Shown here piece after piece: positions 51,046-60,156 of a DNA stretch of 64,000 nucleotides. The translations under genes were made by a program, and so were the position numbers. The notes under the pieces were generated by a model that ran no database searches, was not told where the DNA came from, and worked only from the letters and a program-made list of their open reading frames with translations. The first letter of the stretch is position 1. The number at the start of each line of letters is the position of its first letter. The stretch is from Paraburkholderia ginsengiterrae (GTDB taxonomy: Bacteria; Pseudomonadota; Gammaproteobacteria; Burkholderiales; Burkholderiaceae): positions 1 to 64,000 of the forward strand of contig NZ_LXKA01000011.1 in the NCBI RefSeq assembly GCF_001645125.1, written 5' to 3'.

Positions 51046-52095
51046 ATGTCGTTCGCGAAAGGGCCGCATGCGGCTCGCCGTTTGTTCCGCAGTTCGCTAT
51101 CCACCGTGGCGGTTGCCGCGTGTCTCGCTGGCCTCGGCATGGGCGGCGCGGCACAAGCCGCCGACACCGGCAAGATCGGCCTCGGCCTGCCGCTGCTCAC
51201 GTCGCCGTTCTGGCAGTCGTACAACAACTACCTGCCTAAGTACGCGAAGGAGATGGGGCTCGACATTCTTGCGCCGGTCAATTCGAACGGTGACCCCGCG
51301 CAGCAGATCACGGACATGAACAACCTGCTGAACCTCGGTTCGAAGGGCATCGTGGTTGGTCCGCTGGACTCGGCGGCGATCAGCCGCGCGCTCGACGCCG
51401 CGGCGGCGAAGAACGTGCCCGTGGTAGCCGTGGATGTCGCGCCGACGCAAGGCAAAGTCGCGATGGTGGTGCGCGCCGACAATCGCGCGTATGGCGAGAA
51501 GGCGTGCAAGTACATCGGCGAACACGTGAAGTCGGGCAAAGTCGTGCAGATCATGGGCGATCTGGCCTCGGTCAACGGGCGCGACCGGTCGGAAGCATTC
51601 CGCGCGTGTCTGAAGGGTTATCCGGGCTTGTCGCTGCTGGAAATTCCGGCGAGCTGGAAAGGTGACGTGGCGGCCACCGCGCTCGACAGTCTGCTGACGG
51701 CGAATCCGGACGTAAAAGCGATTTACATGCAGGCCGGTGGCGTTTATCTGTCGCCGACGCTGCAAACCTTGCGGCGCAAGCAGATGTTGTTTCCCGCTGG
51801 CGATGCGAAGCACGTCGTGATCGTCAGCAATGACGGCATTCCTCAGGAGTTCGATGCGATCCGCCGCGGCGACATCGACGCGACCATATCGCAGCCCGCC
51901 GATTCGTACGCGAAGTACGGCCTGTTCTATATCAAGGCCGCGCTGGCAGGGCAGACCTTCAAGCCGGGCCCGACGGATCATGGCAGCAACATCATCCAGC
52001 TCGCGCCGGGCGTGCTCGAAGACCAGTTGCCCGCACCGCTCGTGACGAAGTCGAACGTCGACGACAAAGCCTTGTGGGGCAACACGATCAAATGA
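51046..52095 (+). CDS. Sugar ABC transporter substrate-binding protein
   Basis: 349 residues from the ATG at 51046 (CTGGAGA upstream). A signal peptide ends at AAQAAD near residue 38. The mature protein is a RbsB-type periplasmic binding protein: GLGLPLLTSPFWQSYNNYL, VNSNGDPAQQITDMNNLL and NLGSKGIVVGPLDSAAI are characteristic, and NDGIPQEFDAIRRGDIDATI near 285 belongs to the hinge region. It should deliver a pentose or 6-deoxyhexose, here probably L-fucose. Its stop overlaps the ATPase start by four bases. Confidence 0.9.
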   Translation: MSFAKGPHAARRLFRSSLSTVAVAACLAGLGMGGAAQAADTGKIGLGLPLLTSPFWQSYNNYLPKYAKEMGLDILAPVNSNGDPAQQITDMNNLLNLGSKGIVVGPLDSAAISRALDAAAAKNVPVVAVDVAPTQGKVAMVVRADNRAYGEKACKYIGEHVKSGKVVQIMGDLASVNGRDRSEAFRACLKGYPGLSLLEIPASWKGDVAATALDSLLTANPDVKAIYMQAGGVYLSPTLQTLRRKQMLFPAGDAKHVVIVSNDGIPQEFDAIRRGDIDATISQPADSYAKYGLFYIKAALAGQTFKPGPTDHGSNIIQLAPGVLEDQLPAPLVTKSNVDDKALWGNTIK

Positions 52096-53624
52096 GCGGT
52101 CAAATGAGCGCACTCACGCCCTCCGCGCCGGTGGTCGAAGCGTTTGAGGTAACCAAACGCTATGGCTCGACGGCCGCGCTGAACGACGTGAGCATCCGCG
52201 TGATGCCCGGCGAGTCGCATGCGCTCGTCGGGCGCAACGGCGCGGGAAAATCGACGCTGGTGTCGATCCTCACTGGCCTGCGCAAGCCCGACACGGGCGA
52301 GGTGCGTTTCAACGGCACGGCCGCGCCGCCGATCGCGGATCGCGACGCGTGGCGCGAGCGCGTGGCCTGCGTCTATCAGCATTCAACGATCATCCGCGAT
52401 CTGAGCGTGGCGGAGAATCTGTTCATCAACCGGCAGCCGCTGCGCGGTGGCGTGATCGATTGGCAAACCATGCGGCGCGACGCGCGCAGTCTGCTCGATC
52501 ACTGGAAGATCGACGTGCGCGAAGACGCCCGCGCCGGCGATCTGACGGTGGAAGCGCGGCAGCTGGTGGAAATTGCGCGTGCGCTGTCGTACGGCGCGCG
52601 TTTCATCATTCTCGACGAACCGACCGCGCAACTCGACGGCGACGAGATCAAGCGGCTGTTCCGGCGCATCGGCGAGTTGCAGCGCGAAGGCGTGACCTTT
52701 CTCTTCATCTCGCATCATCTTCAGGAGGTCTACGAGATTTGTCAGGCCGTGACGGTGTTGCGCGATGCGCGGCATATCGTCAGCGCACCGGTCTCCGCCT
52801 TGCCGCGCGAGCGCCTGATCGAAGCGATGACGGGCGAGCGCGGCGGCCTCTCCGTCGCCGATGCGGCAGCGCGCGATGCATTGCCCGCCGGCACGGCGGT
52901 GGCACTGGAAATCAAGGAGCTGGCGGGTGCCGACTACGAAGGCGTGTCGTTCACCGTGAAGCGCGGCGAAGTCGTCGGATTGACGGGCGCAACCAGCAGC
53001 GGCCGCACCAGCGTGGCCGAGGCGATTGCCGGCTTGCGTGCCGCCAAACGCGGCACGGTCAGCGTGGATGGCGTCGTGCTTCCGCCCGGCGACGTGCCGG
53101 CCGCGCTCGCGCACGGCATCGGTTGCGTGCCGAAAGACCGGCATCACGAAGGGCTGGTGCTCACGCAATCGGTCGCGGAAAACGCCTCGATGACGATCGC
53201 GCGTCTGCTCGGCAAGTTTGGCATCGCAGCGCCCGCGAAGAAAAACGCCTTCGGCCAGAAGATGATCGACGCGCTCGGCATCGTCGCGCAAGGTCCCGAG
53301 CATGTCGTGTCCGGGCTCTCCGGCGGAAATCAGCAGAAGGTGGTGATGGCGCGTGCGCTCGCCACCAACCCCAATGTGCTCGTGCTGATCGACCCCACCG
53401 CGGGCGTCGACGTGAAATCGAAGGAAGCGTTGCTCTCCGTCGTGGATCGTGTGCGTGAAGAGGGCAAGGCCGTGCTGGTCGTGTCCGGCGAACTCGACGA
53501 TCTGCGCACCTGTGACCGCGTGCTGGTCATGTTCCGTGGCCGTGTTGCGGCCGAATTTCCCGCGGGTTGGCAGGACCACGACCTGATCGCATCCGTTGAA
53601 GGAGTCAGTCTCCATGAAGAATAG
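52092..53624 (+). CDS. Sugar ABC transporter ATP-binding protein (RbsA type)
   Basis: 510 residues with two ATPase domains. The first has Walker A ALVGRNGAGKST and Walker B FIILDEPTAQLDGDE. The second has a degenerate Walker A (GATSSGRTSVAEA), as is normal in RbsA/AraG, a complete signature VSGLSGGNQQKVVMARAL and VLVLIDPTAGVDVKSKE. It overlaps the genes on both sides (4 and 11 bases), so translation is coupled. It powers the sugar importer with the neighbouring binding protein and permease. Confidence 0.92.
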   Translation: MSGQMSALTPSAPVVEAFEVTKRYGSTAALNDVSIRVMPGESHALVGRNGAGKSTLVSILTGLRKPDTGEVRFNGTAAPPIADRDAWRERVACVYQHSTIIRDLSVAENLFINRQPLRGGVIDWQTMRRDARSLLDHWKIDVREDARAGDLTVEARQLVEIARALSYGARFIILDEPTAQLDGDEIKRLFRRIGELQREGVTFLFISHHLQEVYEICQAVTVLRDARHIVSAPVSALPRERLIEAMTGERGGLSVADAAARDALPAGTAVALEIKELAGADYEGVSFTVKRGEVVGLTGATSSGRTSVAEAIAGLRAAKRGTVSVDGVVLPPGDVPAALAHGIGCVPKDRHHEGLVLTQSVAENASMTIARLLGKFGIAAPAKKNAFGQKMIDALGIVAQGPEHVVSGLSGGNQQKVVMARALATNPNVLVLIDPTAGVDVKSKEALLSVVDRVREEGKAVLVVSGELDDLRTCDRVLVMFRGRVAAEFPAGWQDHDLIASVEGVSLHEE

Positions 53625-54669
53625 TGCGCCTAGCCCTGCATTCGGCAGCACGCAAGGGCAAGCTCAGCCGCAATCGGCCGCACAGGCGTCACGCGGCAAA
53701 CGCGCGCGCTTCGAACTCGCGCGCTTGCGCGAACTGGCGCTACTGCCCGCGCTCGCGTTGCTGATCGTGATTGGCGCGTTCGTCAGCCCAAGCTTTCTGA
53801 CGCGCGCGAATCTCATCAGCGTGCTGGGCGCGTCGGCCGCGCTAGCGCTGGTCGTGCTCGCCGAGTCGCTGATCGTGCTGACCGGCAAGTTCGATTTGTC
53901 GCTCGAGTCGACGGTTGGCATTGCGCCCGCCGTGGGCGCGATGCTGGTGATGCCCGCGGCGTCGGCGGGCTTCGGCACGCAATGGCCGGCGGTGGCCGGC
54001 TTGCTCGTCATCGTGGTGGTCGGCGCGGCGATCGGTCTCGTCAACGGCTTTCTGGTGGTGCGCTTGCGGCTGAATGCGTTCATTGTCACGCTCGCCATGC
54101 TGATCGTGTTGCGTGGCATGCTGGTCGGCGCGACCCAGGGCGGCACGCTGTTCGATATGCCGCCGTCGTTCTTTTCGCTCGCCACCACGATCGTGTTCGG
54201 CTTGCCCCTGTCGGTGTGGCTCGCGGCGGCGGCGTTCGCGGTCGCGGCCTTCATGTTGCGCTATCACCGATTGGGCCGCGCACTGTACGCGATCGGCGGC
54301 AATCCTGAAGCGGCGCGCGCAGCGGGCATTCGCGTGGAACGCATTACGTGGGGCGTATTCGTGCTCGGCAGTGTGCTCGCCTCGTTGGGCGGCTTGATCG
54401 TGACCGGCTATGTCGGCGCGATCAACGCCAATCAGGGCAACGGCATGATCTTTACCGTGTTCGCGGCGGCGGTGATTGGCGGCATTTCGCTCGACGGCGG
54501 CAAAGGCACCATGTTCGGCGCGCTCACCGGCGTGCTGCTGCTGGGCGTCGTGCAGAACCTGCTGACGCTTGCTCAGGTGCCGTCGTTCTGGATTCAGGCG
54601 ATCTACGGCGCGATCATTCTGGGCTCGTTGATGGTGGCGCGCCTCGCTAGCGGCGAAGGCCAGAACTGA
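53614..54669 (+). CDS. Sugar ABC transporter permease (RbsC type)
   Basis: 351 residues with about ten hydrophobic segments. FDLSLESTVGIAPAVGAMLV near residue 98, GLVNGFLVVRLRLNAFIVTL near 143, and the EAA-like block YAIGGNPEAARAAGIRVERI near 230 are family features. The starting ATG at 53614 lies 11 bases inside the ATPase gene. The N-terminal 35 residues are low-complexity and cytoplasmic. Forms the homodimeric channel of the importer. Confidence 0.92.
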   Translation: MKNSAPSPAFGSTQGQAQPQSAAQASRGKRARFELARLRELALLPALALLIVIGAFVSPSFLTRANLISVLGASAALALVVLAESLIVLTGKFDLSLESTVGIAPAVGAMLVMPAASAGFGTQWPAVAGLLVIVVVGAAIGLVNGFLVVRLRLNAFIVTLAMLIVLRGMLVGATQGGTLFDMPPSFFSLATTIVFGLPLSVWLAAAAFAVAAFMLRYHRLGRALYAIGGNPEAARAAGIRVERITWGVFVLGSVLASLGGLIVTGYVGAINANQGNGMIFTVFAAAVIGGISLDGGKGTMFGALTGVLLLGVVQNLLTLAQVPSFWIQAIYGAIILGSLMVARLASGEGQN

Positions 54670-54694
54670 TGCGTACGAACTCAGGAGACCTCGC

Positions 54695-55021
54695 TTGACC
54701 AGCCGCTCAAATCAAACCGACCCACGTCTGATCCTGCTCAGCCCCGCCGACAATTGCCTGATCGCGGCGGCGCGTCTTGAGGCGGGCACGCTGATCGAGA
54801 TCGAAGGCGAGCGCGTGACGCTGACCAAAACCATCGAACTCGGTCACAAGGTGGCGCGCCATGAACTTGCGAAAGACGACAAGGTGTTGCGCTACGGCGC
54901 GGTGATCGGTCATGTGACGGAAGCGGCGGCGCGCGGCGCGCATCTGCATACGCACAACCTCGCAAGCGATTATCTGCCGACGTATACGCATGACGCGGGT
55001 CACGAGTTTGTCCATCACTAA
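54695..55021 (+). CDS. UxaA-family dehydratase, small SAF-domain subunit
   Basis: 108 residues from a TTG start with AGGAGACC upstream; no ATG fits. The SAF fold (LSPADNCLIAAARLEAGTLI, TKTIELGHKVARHELAKDD) ends with AARGAHLHTHNLASDYLP, the HTHN motif of altronate/galactarate dehydratase N-domains. In single-chain UxaA this domain is fused to the large part; here it is a separate gene next to the large subunit. In this operon the pair most likely dehydrates L-fuconate to 2-keto-3-deoxy-L-fuconate (inference). Confidence 0.85.
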   Translation: MTSRSNQTDPRLILLSPADNCLIAAARLEAGTLIEIEGERVTLTKTIELGHKVARHELAKDDKVLRYGAVIGHVTEAAARGAHLHTHNLASDYLPTYTHDAGHEFVHH

Positions 55022-55063
55022 CGCGAGCACTACGACGTGGCCTTGCGCCGCGCTGGAACGATC

Positions 55064-56377
55064 ATGACTGACATTTCCGTAGCATCTGCCGCTGTGCGGC
55101 CGCCCATGTTGCAAGGGTATTTGCGGCGCGACGGCCGCAAGGGCATCCGCAATGTGGTGGCGGTGGCGTATCTGGTCGAGTGCGCGCATCACGTGGCGCG
55201 CGAGATCGTCACGCAGTTTCGCGATCCGCTCGATGCGTTCGACGATCCTTCCGCCGAACGCGAGCCGCCCGTGCACCTGATCGGCTTTCCCGGCTGCTAT
55301 CCGAACAGTTATGCCGAAAAGATGCTTGAACGGCTCACCACGCATCCGAATGTGGGCGCGGTGCTGTTCGTGTCGCTGGGTTGCGAGAGCATGAACAAGC
55401 ACTATCTGGCGGACGTGGTGCGCGCGAGCGGCCGTCCCGTCGAAGTCCTCACGATCCAGGAAAAGGGCGGCACGCGCAGCACGATTCAATACGGCGTCGA
55501 CTGGATTCGCGGGGTGCGTAAGCAACTCGCCGCGCAGCAAAAAGTGCCGATGGCGCTGAGCGAACTGGTGATCGGTACGATTTGCGGCGGCTCGGACGGC
55601 ACCAGCGGCATCACGGCGAACCCGGCGGTGGGCCGCGCGTTCGATCACCTGATCGATGCAGGCGCGACGTGCATTTTCGAGGAAACCGGCGAACTGGTGG
55701 GCTGTGAGTTCCATATGAAGACCCGCGCGGCGCGTCCGGATCTGGGCGAGGAAATCGTCGCCTGTGTCGCCAAGGCGGCGCGTTATTACTCGATTCTCGG
55801 ACACGGCAGTTTTGCGGTCGGCAACGCGGACGGCGGCCTTACCACGCAGGAAGAAAAATCGCTCGGTGCCTACGCCAAGAGCGGAGCATCGCCGATTGTC
55901 GGCATCATCAAACCAGGCGACATACCGCCAACCGGCGGTCTCTATCTGCTCGACGTGGTGCCGGACGGCGAGCCGCGCTTCGGCTTTCCCAACATCAGCG
56001 ACAACGCGGAAATCGGCGAACTGATTGCGTGCGGCGCGCACGTGATTCTATTCACCACGGGACGCGGTTCGGTGGTCGGCTCGGCGATCTCGCCGGTGAT
56101 CAAGGTGTGCGCAAATCCCGCCACCTATCGCAATCTGTCCGGCGACATGGATGTCGACGCAGGCCGCATTCTCGAAGGCCGTGGCACGCTCGATGAAGTG
56201 GGTCTTGAAGTGTTCGAGCAAACGGTGGCGGTGTCGTGCGGCGCGGCGTCGAAATCGGAAACTCTCGGTCACCAGGAGTTCATCCTGACCTACAAGACCT
56301 TCGAACCGGTTGGGCCAGCATGCTTGCCGTCGAGCGCTACGCCGCCGCAGCGGGTTGTCGCGATCGCGCCGCATTGA
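55064..56377 (+). CDS. UxaA-family dehydratase, large subunit (probable L-fuconate dehydratase)
   Basis: 437 residues from the ATG at 55064. The opening GYLRRDGRKGIRNVVAVAYL and the block GFPGCYPNSYAEKMLERLTT followed by VSLGCESMN are those of the altronate/galactarate dehydratase C-domain. CGGSDGTSGITANPAVGRAF near residue 185 and GSVVGSAISPVIKVCANP near 340 belong to the metal and substrate site. The usual enzyme for fuconate belongs to the enolase superfamily; this operon uses a UxaA-type pair instead. The sugar-acid assignment rests on context. Confidence 0.85.
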   Translation: MTDISVASAAVRPPMLQGYLRRDGRKGIRNVVAVAYLVECAHHVAREIVTQFRDPLDAFDDPSAEREPPVHLIGFPGCYPNSYAEKMLERLTTHPNVGAVLFVSLGCESMNKHYLADVVRASGRPVEVLTIQEKGGTRSTIQYGVDWIRGVRKQLAAQQKVPMALSELVIGTICGGSDGTSGITANPAVGRAFDHLIDAGATCIFEETGELVGCEFHMKTRAARPDLGEEIVACVAKAARYYSILGHGSFAVGNADGGLTTQEEKSLGAYAKSGASPIVGIIKPGDIPPTGGLYLLDVVPDGEPRFGFPNISDNAEIGELIACGAHVILFTTGRGSVVGSAISPVIKVCANPATYRNLSGDMDVDAGRILEGRGTLDEVGLEVFEQTVAVSCGAASKSETLGHQEFILTYKTFEPVGPACLPSSATPPQRVVAIAPH

Positions 56378-56453
56378 GCGGCACGCTGGGCAAATCTCGC
56401 CCATGCGTGCTAAAACACTATTCGACAGCAACAAATTGCATGGGACGCGTTCA

Positions 56454-57494
56454 ATGACGGCAACGATCGGATCAAAGATCGGGCAGCGCCGCCGCATCGG
56501 CGGCAGCACTTTGCAGGTGAGCGGACTGGGACTCGGCACGGCGCCTTTGGGCGGCCTCTACCGCGATCTGTCCGATGAAGAAGCGCACGCCACCATCGAC
56601 GCTGCGTGGGACGCCGGGGTGCGCTACTTCGACACCGCGCCGCATTACGGCAATACGAAGGCCGAGCATCGTCTGGGTAATGCCCTGCGCCGCTATCCGC
56701 GCAGCGACTATGTCTTGTCCACCAAGGTAGGGCGCCGGTTCGTGCCGCGCACCACACCTTTCGACGACAGGGAGGGTTGGCAAAACCCACTGCCGTTCCA
56801 GGCGATCTACGACTACACGCACGACGGCATTCTGCGTTCATTCGAAGACAGTCAGCAGCGCCTGGGCATCGTCGATATCGACATTCTGCTGGTGCACGAT
56901 ATTGGCCGTGTCACGCACGGCGACCAGCATCTCCATTACTGGCGGCAATTGACCGAAGGCGGCGGCTTTCGCGCGCTGGACACGCTGCGCTCATCGGGAG
57001 CGATCAAGGCCGTCGGACTCGGCGTCAACGAAGGCGCGGTCATACTCGACGCAATGGCCGAGTTCGATTTGGATTGCGCGTTGCTCGCGGGACGTTATAC
57101 GCTGCTCGAACAGAGTACGCTCAACGACCTCTTGCCGGCATGCGAGAAGCGCAACGTCAGCATCCTGTTAGGCGGCGCGTTCAACTCGGGCATTCTGGCG
57201 CGCGGCGTCGGAGGCGATCTGAAATTCAACTATGGTGAAGCGCCGCGCGAAGTGATCGAGCGCGTCGCGCGGCTGGAGGCGGTGTGCCGTGACCACGGTG
57301 TGCCGCTCGCGGCCGCCGCCTTGCAGTTTCCGTATGCGCATCCGGCGGTCGCCACCGTGTTGACCGGCGCGCGCAGTGCCGACGAATTGCGCGAGAACGT
57401 CGCGTCGTTCGAGCAGCCGATCCCCGCGGACCTGTGGTCCGCGTTACGCAGTCAAGGCTTGCTCGACAGCCGCGCGCCCGTGCCAGCGGATTGA
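56454..57494 (+). CDS. Aldo/keto reductase, probable L-fucose 1-dehydrogenase
   Basis: 346 residues from the ATG at 56454. It is close to the pyridoxal 4-dehydrogenase / L-fucose dehydrogenase branch of AKRs: GLGTAPLGGLYRDLSDEEAH opens it. The catalytic residues are D and Y in VRYFDTAPHYGNTKAEH, K in VLSTKVGRRF, H in ILLVHDIGR. ATVLTGARSADELREN provides the cofactor end. Expected reaction: L-fucose with NAD(P)+ to L-fucono-1,5-lactone, the first catabolic step, in the cytoplasm. The lactonase gene follows 7 bases later. Confidence 0.88.
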   Translation: MTATIGSKIGQRRRIGGSTLQVSGLGLGTAPLGGLYRDLSDEEAHATIDAAWDAGVRYFDTAPHYGNTKAEHRLGNALRRYPRSDYVLSTKVGRRFVPRTTPFDDREGWQNPLPFQAIYDYTHDGILRSFEDSQQRLGIVDIDILLVHDIGRVTHGDQHLHYWRQLTEGGGFRALDTLRSSGAIKAVGLGVNEGAVILDAMAEFDLDCALLAGRYTLLEQSTLNDLLPACEKRNVSILLGGAFNSGILARGVGGDLKFNYGEAPREVIERVARLEAVCRDHGVPLAAAALQFPYAHPAVATVLTGARSADELRENVASFEQPIPADLWSALRSQGLLDSRAPVPAD

Positions 57495-57501
57495 TTGGAC
57501 G

Positions 57502-58332
57502 ATGCATATCGATGCCCACCAGCACTTTTGGGATCCCGCTCGCGGTGACTACGAGTGGCTCACACCGGAACTGAAGATCCTGTACCGGCCATTCGGCCCC
57601 GCGGATCTCAAACCGCTGCGCGAACGAGCGGGCATTGACCGTACGGTGGTGGTGCAGGCGGCGCCTACGCTCGACGAAACACGTTATCTGCTGGATCTCG
57701 CGCGGCATGAGCCGTCGATTGCGGGCGTGGTCGGCTGGGTGCCGCTCCTGCTGCCTACCGCGCCGGCCCTGATCGAAGCGCTCGCGCAGGAACCGAAATT
57801 CAAGGGCGTGCGGCCGATGCTGCAGGATCTGCCGGACGATACGTGGATTGCGAACGCTGATCTGGTCCCGGCAATCGAAGCGCTCATTGCGCACGATCTC
57901 GCGTTCGACGCGCTGATCTACGCACGCCACGTCGAGCCGCTCGAAACGTTCGCGGCACGTTTTCCTGCGCTGCGCATCGTGGTCGATCATGGCGCCAAGC
58001 CGCCGATCCGCTACGGCCGCACGGGGTATCAAAGCTGGGCCGAGGCGATCACGCGGCTGGCCAGGCTGCCACACGTGCACTGCAAGCTGTCGGGCCTGGC
58101 GACCGAGGCTTCGCCCGGCTGGACTGAAGAAACGCTGCAACCGTATGTCGAACATCTGCTGGCGTCGTTCGGTCCGGCGCGTTTGATGTGGGGCAGCGAC
58201 TGGCCCGTGCTGGATCTGAACGGCGACTATCTGCTGTGGCACTCAGTGGCGAACACCTTGCTCGCGTCCTTGAGCGACGGCGAGCGCGAAGCGGTTTTCG
58301 GCAGCAACGCCGTGGCGTTCTATCGGCTTTGA
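57502..58332 (+). CDS. Amidohydrolase-family lactonase, probable L-fuconolactonase
   Basis: 276 residues from the ATG at 57502. The amidohydrolase pattern is clear: IDAHQHFWDPARGDYEWL at the N-terminus (metal HxH), VDHGAKPPIRYG near 160, and LMWGSDWPVLDL near 235 with the catalytic Asp. It belongs to the COG3618 lactonase group, which opens fuconolactone, rhamnonolactone and similar sugar lactones. Between the AKR and the SDR genes it completes the step fuconolactone to L-fuconate. Confidence 0.88.
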   Translation: MHIDAHQHFWDPARGDYEWLTPELKILYRPFGPADLKPLRERAGIDRTVVVQAAPTLDETRYLLDLARHEPSIAGVVGWVPLLLPTAPALIEALAQEPKFKGVRPMLQDLPDDTWIANADLVPAIEALIAHDLAFDALIYARHVEPLETFAARFPALRIVVDHGAKPPIRYGRTGYQSWAEAITRLARLPHVHCKLSGLATEASPGWTEETLQPYVEHLLASFGPARLMWGSDWPVLDLNGDYLLWHSVANTLLASLSDGEREAVFGSNAVAFYRL

Positions 58333-58411
58333 TGGCTGGACGAGACGTTTTGAAGGACATCCCCGTGAGGGACAGGCAGCACATGCAAAGCCCATTCAAC
58401 TGGAGTCGTAG

Positions 58412-59155
58412 ATGACACAAAGACTGGCCGGCAAGACGGCCCTGATCACGGCGGCAGGACAAGGTATCGGACTCGCCACCGCCGAACTCTTCGCACGCGA
58501 AGGCGCGCGTGTGATCGCCACGGATATCCGCATCGACGGGCTGGCCGGCAAACCGGTCGAGGCGCGCAAGCTCGACGTGCGCGACGGCGCGGCGATCAAG
58601 GCGCTGGCCGCCGAACTCGGCCCGGTCGACGCGCTGTTCAATTGCGCGGGCTTCGTGCACGCGGGCAACATTCTCGAATGCAGCGAGGAAGATTGGGACT
58701 TCGCGTTCGACCTGAACGTGAAGGCGATGTACCGTATGATCCGCGCGTTCCTGCCGGCGATGCTGGAGAAAGGCGGCGGCTCGATCATCAACATGTCGTC
58801 GGCGGCGTCGAGCGTGAAGGGCGTGCCGAACCGCTTTGCGTATAGCGCTTCCAAGGCCGCGGTGATCGGCTTGACCAAGTCGGTCGCTGCAGACTTCATC
58901 ACACGTGGTGTACGCTGTAACGCGATTTGCCCGGGCACGGTGGCTTCGCCGTCGCTCGAACAGCGGATCGTCGCGCAGGCTCAGGCGCAGGGCGCGACGC
59001 TGGAAGCCGTGCAGGCGGCCTTCGTGGCGCGTCAGCCGATGGGCCGCATCGGCAAGCCGGAAGAGATCGCCGCGCTGGCGCTGTATCTCGCGTCCGACGA
59101 GTCGTCGTTCACCACGGGCCATGCCCATGTGATCGACGGCGGCTGGTCGAACTGA
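58412..59155 (+). CDS. SDR-family dehydrogenase, probable 2-keto-3-deoxy-L-fuconate dehydrogenase
   Basis: 247 residues. The NAD site is [33 protein letters not shown] follows, and the active site is complete with [20 protein letters not shown]. The discriminating Asp in [10 protein letters not shown] indicates NAD preference. It resembles the BDH2/KDR-dehydrogenase branch, which oxidises 2-keto-3-deoxy sugar acids at C4. The product would be 2,4-diketo-3-deoxy-L-fuconate. Located 80 bases after the lactonase in the same operon. Confidence 0.88.
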   Translation: MTQRLAGKTALITAAGQGIGLATAELFAREGARVIATDIRIDGLAGKPVEARKLDVRDGAAIKALAAELGPVDALFNCAGFVHAGNILECSEEDWDFAFDLNVKAMYRMIRAFLPAMLEKGGGSIINMSSAASSVKGVPNRFAYSASKAAVIGLTKSVAADFITRGVRCNAICPGTVASPSLEQRIVAQAQAQGATLEAVQAAFVARQPMGRIGKPEEIAALALYLASDESSFTTGHAHVIDGGWSN

Positions 59156-59200
59156 CGCCAGCCGACTACGAACCGAATACCACTGAAAGGAAGTGTCAGG

Positions 59201-60049
59201 ATGAAACTGCTTCGTTATGGGCCGAAAGGCCAGGAAAAGCCGGGCTTGCTCGACGCACAAGGCAAGATTCGTGATCTGTCGAACGTGGTCGCCGATATCG
59301 ACGGCGCCGTGCTGAGCAGCGAGGGACTCGCCAAACTGCGCGCGCTCGATCCGGCTTCGCTGCCGCTGGTCGAAGGCAATCCGCGCATCGGACCGTGTGT
59401 CGGCAAGATCGGCAAGTTCATCTGCATTGGACTGAACTACGCCGATCACGCGGCGGAATCGAATCTGCCGGTGCCTACTGAGCCAGTCATCTTCAACAAG
59501 TGGACGAGCGCGATCTGCGGGCCGAACGACGGCGTGGAAATTCCGCGCGGCTCGAAGAAAACCGACTGGGAAGTCGAACTCGGCGTGGTGATTGGCAAAC
59601 CCGCGAAATATGTCGACGAAGCCAACGCGCTCGATTACGTCGCCGGTTACTGCGTGATAAACGATGTGTCGGAACGCGAATGGCAGATTGAACGCGGCGG
59701 CACGTGGGACAAGGGCAAGGGCTTCGACACGTTCGGCCCGATTGGCCCGTGGATGGTCACGCGCGACGAAGTCGTCGATCCGCAGAATCTGAGCCTGTGG
59801 CTCGAAGTGGACGGCCATCGCTATCAGAACGGCAGCACGAAGACCATGGTGTTCGGCGTGGCAAAGCTGGTCTCGTACGTGTCGCAGTGCATGAGCCTGC
59901 AACCGGGCGACGTGATCTCGACTGGCACGCCGCCGGGTGTCGGCATGGGCGTGAAGCCGAATCCGGTGTACCTAAAGCCGGGCCAGACTATCCGGTTGGG
60001 TATCGAAGGTCTGGGTGAGCAAACGCAGAAGACGTATGCGGCGGAGTAA
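59201..60049 (+). CDS. FAH-family hydrolase, probable 2,4-diketo-3-deoxy-L-fuconate hydrolase
   Basis: 282 residues. FAH-fold motifs: [20 protein letters not shown] near residue 67, [20 protein letters not shown] near 95, and the metal-ligand region [20 protein letters not shown] near 122. The end reads [15 protein letters not shown]. It cleaves the beta-diketone to pyruvate and L-lactate, so no aldolase is needed. This is the last gene of the operon; a strong terminator follows 57 bases later. Annotation pipelines often name such proteins ureidoglycolate lyase, which the context argues against. Confidence 0.88.
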   Translation: MKLLRYGPKGQEKPGLLDAQGKIRDLSNVVADIDGAVLSSEGLAKLRALDPASLPLVEGNPRIGPCVGKIGKFICIGLNYADHAAESNLPVPTEPVIFNKWTSAICGPNDGVEIPRGSKKTDWEVELGVVIGKPAKYVDEANALDYVAGYCVINDVSEREWQIERGGTWDKGKGFDTFGPIGPWMVTRDEVVDPQNLSLWLEVDGHRYQNGSTKTMVFGVAKLVSYVSQCMSLQPGDVISTGTPPGVGMGVKPNPVYLKPGQTIRLGIEGLGEQTQKTYAAE

Positions 60050-60105
60050 CAACGCACGCGGCGTCGGTGCAATAACGCACTAGCCGAGTTGTTGCCGCAT
60101 GAGGG

Positions 60106-60145
60106 AAGGCCGTTCCTGCATTCCGCAGATGAACGGCCTTTTTTT
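60106..60145 (+). terminator. Strong intrinsic terminator of the fucose operon
   Basis: AAGGCCGTTC (60106-60115) pairs perfectly with GAACGGCCTT (60131-60140); the loop contains a further CTGC/GCAG stem. A T run follows. It also separates the operon from the convergent decarboxylase gene. Confidence 0.9.
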
Positions 60146-60156
60146 CGCCTCTCAGG

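Noticed and set aside
58049-59902. 617-residue minus-strand frame under the SDR/FAH genes
   Set aside because: Covers three recognisable plus-strand genes and has only low-complexity basic composition.
59201-60049. Ureidoglycolate lyase
   Set aside because: The FAH-fold sequence could be named this way, but the surrounding fucose-type genes argue for a diketo-deoxy-sugar-acid hydrolase and no purine genes are near.
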